The notes under the pieces are model-generated. The model was not told where the DNA came from, did not search any database, and saw nothing but the letters and a program-made list of their open reading frames with translations. The translations under genes and the position numbers were made by a program. A stretch of DNA of 64,000 nucleotides from Porcincola intestinalis (lineage in GTDB: Bacteria; Bacillota; Clostridia; Lachnospirales; Lachnospiraceae), in NCBI RefSeq assembly GCF_009696445.1, contig NZ_VULZ01000015.1, forward strand, positions 1 to 64,000, read 5' to 3'. The number at the start of each line of letters is the position of its first letter. Position 1 is the first letter of the stretch. Shown in pieces: positions 58,491 to 64,000 of this stretch.

Positions 58491-61400
58491 TCAGACTTTC
58501 CTGACCCCCAGTGTTACCGCTTCTCCGTTGACGCTCCACTCCTTTGTGTATCCGTCCAGACTTCCGTAGGTGATGCTCTCCGCGAGCACCTCTCTCTTCA
58601 GGCCGGACTCATACTTCCTCATGATACCCTCCAGCTTTTCATTGCCTGCCTCAAAGACATCGATATGATCCTGAACCTCGAAGCCGGCTTCCTTTCTCAT
58701 GGTCTGGATCTTGGAGACCAGCTCGCGGACAAAGCCCTCCTCCACCAGCTCCGGTGTAAGATTGGTGTCCAGCACGACGGTCAGATCTCCCTGCTGCTGG
58801 CTGACATAGCCCTCGACCTGAGCGGTCTCGATCAGCAGATCCTCCTCCGCAAGGGAGACCGGGCTTCCATTCGCCTCGAAGCTGAGGGAGCCGTTCTTCT
58901 TCAGCTCGTCCATCGCGGCGCTGCCGTCCACCTCGGAGAGATACTTCCGGATACCGCCCAGAAGCTTTCCGTACTTCGGCCCGACCGTGCGTAGCTGCGG
59001 CTTGAAGCTGTAGCTCGTGAAGGCTCTCACATCCTCCGTGAATGTGATTTCCTTCACATTCAGCTCGTCTGTGATGATGTCCGCATAGTACTTCGGAAGC
59101 GCCTGCGGTGCGCGGACAAACATCCGCGCCAGAGGCTGGCGGTTCTTGATGTTCGCGTCATTTCTGGCTGCACGGCCCATCACAACAATGTTCAGCGCCT
59201 CGCCCATCTTCGTCTCAAGGTCCTCGTCGATCCGGCTCTCGTCCGCCTTCGGGAAATAGCACAGATGGATCGACTCCGGTGCATCCTTCTCCACACGGCG
59301 CACGATGTTCTGGTAAATCTCCTCCGTCATGAACGGGATCATCGGCGCTGCGCACAGGCAGAGGTTCTTCAGCGCATTGTACAGCGTCATGTAGGCCGCG
59401 ATCTTGTCCGGCTCCATGCCGTGCGCCCAGAAGCGGTCTCTGCAGCGGCGGACATACCAGTTGGACATGTCATCCACAAAGCCCTCCAGCGCCCGTGCGG
59501 CTTCCGGAATCTTGTAGCTGCCAAGATCCGTGTCCACGTCGCGGATCATCGTGTTCATCCGGGATATGAGCCAGCGGTCCATGACCGGCAGGCCTTCCTT
59601 CTCCATCTTCGCATACGCTTCCGTATAGTCCGACGGGTTGAAGTCATCGATATTCGCATACAGCACGTAGAACGCATAGGTATTCCACAGCGTCCCGAGG
59701 AACTTCCGCTGTCCCTCCTGGACAGCCTTGTCGTGGAAGCGGTTCGGCAGCCACGGCGCAGAGTTGCTGTAGAAATACCAGCGGATGGCGTCGGCGCCGT
59801 GCTTTTTCAGCGCCTCAAACGGATCCACGGCATTGCCCTTGGATTTGGACATCTTCTGGCCGTCCTTGTCCAGAACCAGGCCGAGGACGATGACGTTCCG
59901 GTACGGCGACTGTCCGAACAGGATCGTGGACTCCGCCATCAGGGAATAGAACCAGCCTCTTGTCTGGTCAACTGCCTCGGATATGAACGCTGCCGGGAAC
60001 TGCTTATGGAAGGTATCCTGATTCTCAAACGGATAGTGATGCTGCGCAAATGGCATCGCGCCGGAGTCAAACCAGCAGTCGATGACCTCCGGTACCCGTT
60101 TCATGTGTTTTTTGCCGCACTTCGGGCAGGTACAGACGAAATCGTCGATATACGGTCTGTGAAGCTCCACCGTCAGCGCATCCTCGCGGCCGGACAGCTC
60201 TCTGAGTTCCTCTCTGGAGCCGATTGTAACCTTCTCGCCGCAGTCCGGGCACTCCCAGACCGGAAGCGGTGTCCCCCAGTAGCGGTTTCTGGAGATGCCC
60301 CAGTCCTGGACATTCTCCAGCCAGTCACCAAAACGGCCCTTTCCGATTGTCGGCGGGATCCAGTTGACGGTGTTGTTGTTGTCGATCAGCTGCTGCTTGA
60401 CCGCCGTCATCCGGATGAACCAGGACTGGCGCGCATAGTAGATCAGCGGCGTATCGCATCTCCAGCAGTGCGGATACTGGTGCTCGAACTTCGGCGCATC
60501 GTACAGCTTTCCCTCCTTGTCGAGGTCGCGCAGAACCAGCGGATCCGCCTTCTTGACGAAGATGCCTGCATACGGCGTCTCCTCCGTCAGCTCACCCTTT
60601 CCGTCGACAAACTGCACGAACGGAAGATCATAGGTCTTCCCGATTCTGCCGTCGTCCTCACCAAATGCCGGTGCAATATGAACGATACCGGTACCATCTG
60701 TCATCGTGACATAATTGTCGCAGGTGACATAGAACCCCTTCTTGAACTGCTTTGCCGCCGTCTCACCTGCGCAGGCGTAGAGCGGCTCATACTCGCGGCG
60801 CTTCAGGTCGGTTCCCCTGTAGGTTTCCAGAACCTCGTAGGCAGTGCCCTCCGGGACCCCATTTCTGTCATAGGCGGACTCATCGAAATCGACCGTCACC
60901 GCTGCGATCTCTTCATCGGACGCACCGGCCTTTCTGAGCTCCTCCTTCTTTGCCTCCGCGAGCGCTCTCGCCTCATGGTACGCGCGGGAGACCTGGGCGG
61001 CGGTCGCCTGGTCAGCCAGCTTGCCGAGCACCTTGTCGGCCAGTGCCTGGGCGATGATATAGTTGTAGCCATCCGCAGCCTTGACCTTGACATAGGTCTC
61101 GTCCGGGTTTACGCAAAGTGCCACATTGGACGGAAGTGTCCACGGGGTGGTTGTCCATGCGAGATAGTAGAGGTCATCCTCGTCCTTTGCCTTGAAACGG
61201 ACGATAGCAGAGCGCTCCTTGACAAGCTTGTAGCCCTGGGCCACTTCCTGCGCAGACAGCGGGGTGCCGCACCTCGGACAGTACGGGACAACCTTGAAGC
61301 CCTTGTACAGAAGCCCCTTCTTCGAGATCTCCTTCAGCGCCCACCACTCGGACTCGATGTAGTCGTCATAGTAGGTGACGTACGGATTCTTCATATCCGC

Positions 61401-61826
61401 CCAGAACCCGACGGTATCGGAGAAATCCTCCCACATTCCCTTATATTTCCAGACACTTTCCTTGCACTTTTTGATGAACGGCTCCATGCCGTACTGCTCG
61501 ATCTGCTCCTTGCCATTGAGACCAAGCTCCTTCTCGACGCCCAGCTCGACCGGAAGGCCGTGGGTGTCCCAGCCAGCCTTTCTCGGCACATATTCGCCCT
61601 TCATCACGTGATAGCGCGGAATCATATCCTTGATGACGCGCGTCAGGACATGACCGATGTGCGGCTTTCCGTTCGCCGTCGGCGGTCCGTCATAAAATGT
61701 GTAGTATGGCGCGCCCTCGCGGGTCTTCAGGCTCTTTCCGAAGATGTCATTCTTCTTCCAGAACTCGTTCACCTCATGTTCGCGGTCCACAAAGTTCAGG
61801 TCTGTGTTTACCTTGTCATATCGCAT
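58491..61826 (-). CDS. ileS: Isoleucyl-tRNA synthetase, class II (eukaryote-like) type
   Basis: A protein of 1111 residues from the ATG at 61826 with GGGAGGA upstream; the longer frame to 61970 is not used. HIGH is at about 56-59 (GKPHIGHVL) and KMSKS in GQKMSKSKGN. The editing domain has AWTTTPWTLPSN. After the anticodon domain the IKNRQPLARM segment and long C-terminal domain mark the eukaryote-like type, which in other bacteria is insensitive to mupirocin. A helical, Ala/Glu-rich insertion at about 272-324 makes it longer than the usual 1030-1050. No T-box leader is present in the short divergent region. Confidence 0.95.
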   Translation of the reverse strand: MRYDKVNTDLNFVDREHEVNEFWKKNDIFGKSLKTREGAPYYTFYDGPPTANGKPHIGHVLTRVIKDMIPRYHVMKGEYVPRKAGWDTHGLPVELGVEKELGLNGKEQIEQYGMEPFIKKCKESVWKYKGMWEDFSDTVGFWADMKNPYVTYYDDYIESEWWALKEISKKGLLYKGFKVVPYCPRCGTPLSAQEVAQGYKLVKERSAIVRFKAKDEDDLYYLAWTTTPWTLPSNVALCVNPDETYVKVKAADGYNYIIAQALADKVLGKLADQATAAQVSRAYHEARALAEAKKEELRKAGASDEEIAAVTVDFDESAYDRNGVPEGTAYEVLETYRGTDLKRREYEPLYACAGETAAKQFKKGFYVTCDNYVTMTDGTGIVHIAPAFGEDDGRIGKTYDLPFVQFVDGKGELTEETPYAGIFVKKADPLVLRDLDKEGKLYDAPKFEHQYPHCWRCDTPLIYYARQSWFIRMTAVKQQLIDNNNTVNWIPPTIGKGRFGDWLENVQDWGISRNRYWGTPLPVWECPDCGEKVTIGSREELRELSGREDALTVELHRPYIDDFVCTCPKCGKKHMKRVPEVIDCWFDSGAMPFAQHHYPFENQDTFHKQFPAAFISEAVDQTRGWFYSLMAESTILFGQSPYRNVIVLGLVLDKDGQKMSKSKGNAVDPFEALKKHGADAIRWYFYSNSAPWLPNRFHDKAVQEGQRKFLGTLWNTYAFYVLYANIDDFNPSDYTEAYAKMEKEGLPVMDRWLISRMNTMIRDVDTDLGSYKIPEAARALEGFVDDMSNWYVRRCRDRFWAHGMEPDKIAAYMTLYNALKNLCLCAAPMIPFMTEEIYQNIVRRVEKDAPESIHLCYFPKADESRIDEDLETKMGEALNIVVMGRAARNDANIKNRQPLARMFVRAPQALPKYYADIITDELNVKEITFTEDVRAFTSYSFKPQLRTVGPKYGKLLGGIRKYLSEVDGSAAMDELKKNGSLSFEANGSPVSLAEEDLLIETAQVEGYVSQQQGDLTVVLDTNLTPELVEEGFVRELVSKIQTMRKEAGFEVQDHIDVFEAGNEKLEGIMRKYESGLKREVLAESITYGSLDGYTKEWSVNGEAVTLGVRKV

Positions 61827-61959
61827 AGAATTTTTCCTCCCGGAGCGCCTTTCTCGTCGGCAGCCCCTCTGTGCGCAGATTCCCCTGTATGCCTGAATAA
61901 ATCCGGCGGATCCGGCTCCGGCATCGTGCACATCCACTGCGCTGCGGACATACAGAGTG

Positions 61960-62013
61960 ATTATATACATACTGTGAAAACACTGTCAAATAAGGGCCTT
62001 CCTGTGGTATCAT
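61960..62013. promoter_or_regulatory. Divergent promoters of ileS and rsmA
   Basis: Minus strand for ileS: TTGACA (61989-61984) and TATAAT (61965-61960), spacing 18. Plus strand for rsmA: an extended -10 TGGTATCAT (62005-62013), with only a weak -35 that coincides with the ileS -35. The plus-strand start would fall at about 62020, the rsmA ATG itself. Confidence 0.55.
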
Positions 62014-62019
62014 GACAGC

Positions 62020-62979
62020 ATGGAAAAACAATCAGCTTACAGAAAAACTTCAGAAATCGTGCGCAGGTACGATTTTAATTTCAGAAAACGCTTCGGGCAG
62101 AACTTTCTGACCGACGAGGGTGTGCTTCAGCAGATCGTCTCCTCCTCTCACATCACAGAGAACGACCTGGTGATCGAGATCGGCCCCGGCATCGGAACGC
62201 TGACCCGGTATCTCTGCGAAGCCGCTTGTCAGGTCGCCGCGATTGAAATCGACCGCGATCTGGTAAAGATCCTGCATGAGACCCTTTCCGACTGCAAAAA
62301 TCTCCGGATTGTCGAGGGCGATGTGCTCAAGGTCAACCTCTGCGGGCTCGCAGCTGAATACGGAGTGAGCGATACGTCCGGATCCACGGCTTCATCTGGC
62401 GGTCTCTCTACTGAAGCTGCGGCAGTCTTCCCGAAATCCGGGCAGGCTTTCCGCTGCAGGCACCTGAAAGTCGTCGCGAACCTTCCTTATTACATAACAA
62501 CGCCGATTCTGATGGGACTCTTTGAACAGCATGTCCCGGCAGAACGGGTCACCGTCATGGTACAGAAGGAAGTCGCGGACCGGATGACCGCCCGGTGCGG
62601 AAGCCGGGATTACGGCTCTCTGTCCCTGGCCGTGCAGTATTATGCACGTCCGGAGATCGTGACACTCGTGCCGGCATCGAGCTTCATGCCAAGTCCGAAG
62701 GTGGACAGCGCTGTCGTGACGATGCAGCTTTACAAGGACAAGCCGGTTCAGGCAAAGGATGAGCAGCTCCTGAAGGCAATCATCCGGGCAGCCTTCGGCC
62801 AGCGGCGCAAAACCCTGTCCAATGCACTTGGCAACGCACCTCAGATTCCTGTCACACGGGATCAGACCGCCAAAACGCTGACCGCGCTTGGCCTTCCCGC
62901 CTCTGCGCGTGGAGAAACTCTGTCGCTTCAGCAGTTTGCACAGCTAACAGATGCTCTTGCAGATCTCATCCGTGCATAG
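62020..62979 (+). CDS. rsmA: 16S rRNA (adenine1518/1519-N6)-dimethyltransferase
   Basis: A protein of 319 residues. Motifs: FRKRFGQNFLTDEGVL, VIEIGPGIGTLTRYL (SAM), AIEIDRDLV, and VVANLPYYITTPIL (NLPY catalytic), then QKEVADRMTA and ASSFMPSPKVDSAVV. It dimethylates two adenines near the 3' end of 16S rRNA during 30S assembly. A Ser/Gly/Ala-rich insertion at residues 112-144 separates the SAM-binding half from NLPY. There is no SD before the ATG, and the -10 lies 7 bases upstream, so the mRNA may be leaderless. Confidence 0.94.
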   Translation: MEKQSAYRKTSEIVRRYDFNFRKRFGQNFLTDEGVLQQIVSSSHITENDLVIEIGPGIGTLTRYLCEAACQVAAIEIDRDLVKILHETLSDCKNLRIVEGDVLKVNLCGLAAEYGVSDTSGSTASSGGLSTEAAAVFPKSGQAFRCRHLKVVANLPYYITTPILMGLFEQHVPAERVTVMVQKEVADRMTARCGSRDYGSLSLAVQYYARPEIVTLVPASSFMPSPKVDSAVVTMQLYKDKPVQAKDEQLLKAIIRAAFGQRRKTLSNALGNAPQIPVTRDQTAKTLTALGLPASARGETLSLQQFAQLTDALADLIRA

Positions 62980-63141
62980 CCATGCAGAACTGGTTTCTGT
63001 CTGATGTGCGGTGCACCAGCTGTCCAGTCTGAGGCGTGAGGCGTCCCGGCTGCAAGCCGCACCTTTCCCTGCTGACCTGCAGCATCTGACAACCATCGTC
63101 ATATCACGTGAATTATTCAGAACAAAGGAGAAACTGAACTC

Positions 63142-63906
63142 ATGATGGATCGGATTTTTAACCTGGACAACCCGGTGATGCGCTTCCTCGGAAGAGCATT
63201 TGACATGATGATGCTGAACATTCTGTTCATTGTCTGCAGCCTGCCGATCTTCACGATCGGGGCTTCCCTGTCGGCGCTTCACTACTCCTGCCTGAAGATG
63301 AAAGACGAGAACGAGGGCTACGTATTCCGCAACTTCTTCCGTTCCTTCAAGATGAACTTCAAGCAGGGCACCGGTATGTGGCTGATCATGCTGGCGCTCG
63401 GCCTTCTTCTCTTCATGGAAAACCGCATGGCGGCCCAGATCACGGACGCTTCCGTAAGGCCGATCCGGATCATGATCTACGTTGCCGCATCCCTCTGGTA
63501 CATGGCGCTCTGCTGGATGTTCGCCCTGCAGTCCAGGTTTGTCAACAAAGTCGGCCAGACCATTAAAAACGCCGTGCTCCTTACATTTGCAAAGGCTCCC
63601 AGATCCATCGGCATGCTCGGGATCCTCGCTCTGGAGCTGATTTTTGTCGCGCGCTCCTCCGGGCTGGTACAGTCATACGCAATCCTGTATCTGCTGATGT
63701 TCGGCTTCTCTGTCCAGGTGCTGATCAACACCCAGCTCCAGTATCCCGTCATCAGGGAACTTATGCCGAATGATGAGGATGACAAGCCAGCCGCCGACAA
63801 CCAGTTCACCGTGGATGAGGAAGCGGACGTCTCTGCGCTCGGATATACACCACTCCCGAAGGACGAAAAAAAGCCCGGTGCGGACAATCCCGGCACCGGG
63901 AAATAA
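63142..63906 (+). CDS. YesL-family (DUF624) membrane protein
   Basis: A protein of 254 residues. It begins FNLDNPVMRFLGRAFDMMML, typical of DUF624, followed by five or six membrane segments (ILFIVCSLPIFTIGASLSAL, GTGMWLIMLALGLLLFME, LWYMALCWMFALQSR) and a polar, acidic C-terminal tail of about 45 residues. YesL proteins often sit beside carbohydrate ABC transporters and YesMN-type regulators; their role is unknown. AAAGGAG lies upstream of two adjacent ATGs (63142 and 63145). A GC-rich hairpin overlaps the stop codon. Confidence 0.88.
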   Translation: MMDRIFNLDNPVMRFLGRAFDMMMLNILFIVCSLPIFTIGASLSALHYSCLKMKDENEGYVFRNFFRSFKMNFKQGTGMWLIMLALGLLLFMENRMAAQITDASVRPIRIMIYVAASLWYMALCWMFALQSRFVNKVGQTIKNAVLLTFAKAPRSIGMLGILALELIFVARSSGLVQSYAILYLLMFGFSVQVLINTQLQYPVIRELMPNDEDDKPAADNQFTVDEEADVSALGYTPLPKDEKKPGADNPGTGK

Positions 63907-63970
63907 AACAATCTCTATAGCAGTCCGCCAGCCAATTGTCAAAGAGGTCCGGCCGGCAGGAAACCGTGTT

Positions 63971-64000
63971 TTACCCGGCGATTTTCTCCAGGCGCTGCCG
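63971..64000 (-). CDS. C-terminal end of a minus-strand gene entering from the right (uncertain)
   Basis: The minus strand from the right edge reads RQRLEKIAG followed by TAA. The composition fits a helical protein C-terminus, and a convergent gene is plausible here. Only nine codons are visible, so this is a weak call. Confidence 0.3.
   Translation of the reverse strand, partial: RQRLEKIAG

Noticed and set aside
59265-62015. Long plus-strand open frame (916 codons) opposite ileS
   Set aside because: Antisense shadow of ileS with Arg/Leu/His-rich, motif-free sequence; it arises from the third-position bias of the real gene.
61827-62019. T-box leader for ileS
   Set aside because: No AGGGTGG-type T-box sequence, and the region is too short for a stem I plus antiterminator before the promoter found at 61960-61989.
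63870-63905. Terminator at the YesL-family gene end (CCCGGTGC/GCACCGGG)
   Set aside because: The stem lies within the last codons and has no following T-run, so termination there is doubtful.

Overview
The window looks like the chromosome of an obligately anaerobic Firmicute, most likely a gut-type Clostridia of the Lachnospiraceae kind (inference). Support: Firmicute genes (mutS2, yhaM, mecA, YesM/YesN-type two-component pair, YesL), anaerobe oxidative-stress genes (reverse rubrerythrin next to a PerR-like regulator, clostridial 2[4Fe-4S] ferredoxin, DUF1858 redox protein), a K+-dependent membrane pyrophosphatase, and an eukaryote-like class II IleS. Genes have strong AGGAGG-type ribosome sites. 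The two tRNA genes do not encode CCA. There is no plasmid, phage or CRISPR signature; the only mobile DNA is the end of an IS3-family element at the left edge.

Layout. 1-120: IS3/IS150-type end with the transposase N-terminus. 350-5600: GIY-YIG protein, secreted purine nucleoside permease, trxA-trxB, a DUF4160 gene pair, tRNA-Trp, a glutathione peroxidase broken by a small deletion, tRNA-Val. 5650-13800: LacI regulator, mutS2, yhaM, phosphatidylserine decarboxylase, M18 aminopeptidase. 14100-16060: ammonium channel fused to a PII signal domain, behind a good promoter and two terminator-like hairpins. 16145-23900 (minus): LacI-regulated operon of a ribose-type ABC importer with DhaK and DhaL. 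24150-33350 (minus): a complete sialic acid operon (nanE, ABC importer, nanA, ROK kinase, nagB, nagA) with an RpiR-type regulator upstream. 33560-39220: SGNH hydrolase, alpha/beta hydrolase coupled to a sodium-dependent transporter, FliB-like methylase, rubrerythrin-perR. 39338-41515: hppA. 41739-50880: a carbohydrate locus with an ABC importer, GH172 enzyme, a second membrane-anchored binding-protein paralogue and a divergent YesM/YesN-type two-component system. 50882-64000: GH18 protein, small ORFs, mecA, DUF1858 protein, ferredoxin, glgP, ileS, rsmA, YesL-family protein.

How it fits together. Three ABC sugar loci feed central metabolism. Sialic acid is taken through ManNAc, ManNAc-6-P and GlcNAc-6-P to fructose-6-P entirely by genes of one operon. 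The DhaKL locus probably imports and phosphorylates a short ketose. The GH172 locus probably imports a fructose- or arabinose-containing oligosaccharide and cleaves it in the cytosol. In each of the three ABC operons a strong hairpin without a U-tract follows the binding-protein gene, which suggests a shared way of giving that gene higher mRNA levels.

The most interesting items are the Amt-PII fusion with its double-hairpin leader, the GH172 locus with two paralogous binding proteins and a sensor pair, and a recurring pattern of low-complexity Ala/Asp/Glu/Gly/Ser/Thr insertions in otherwise conserved enzymes. No wholly new system can be claimed from sequence alone.
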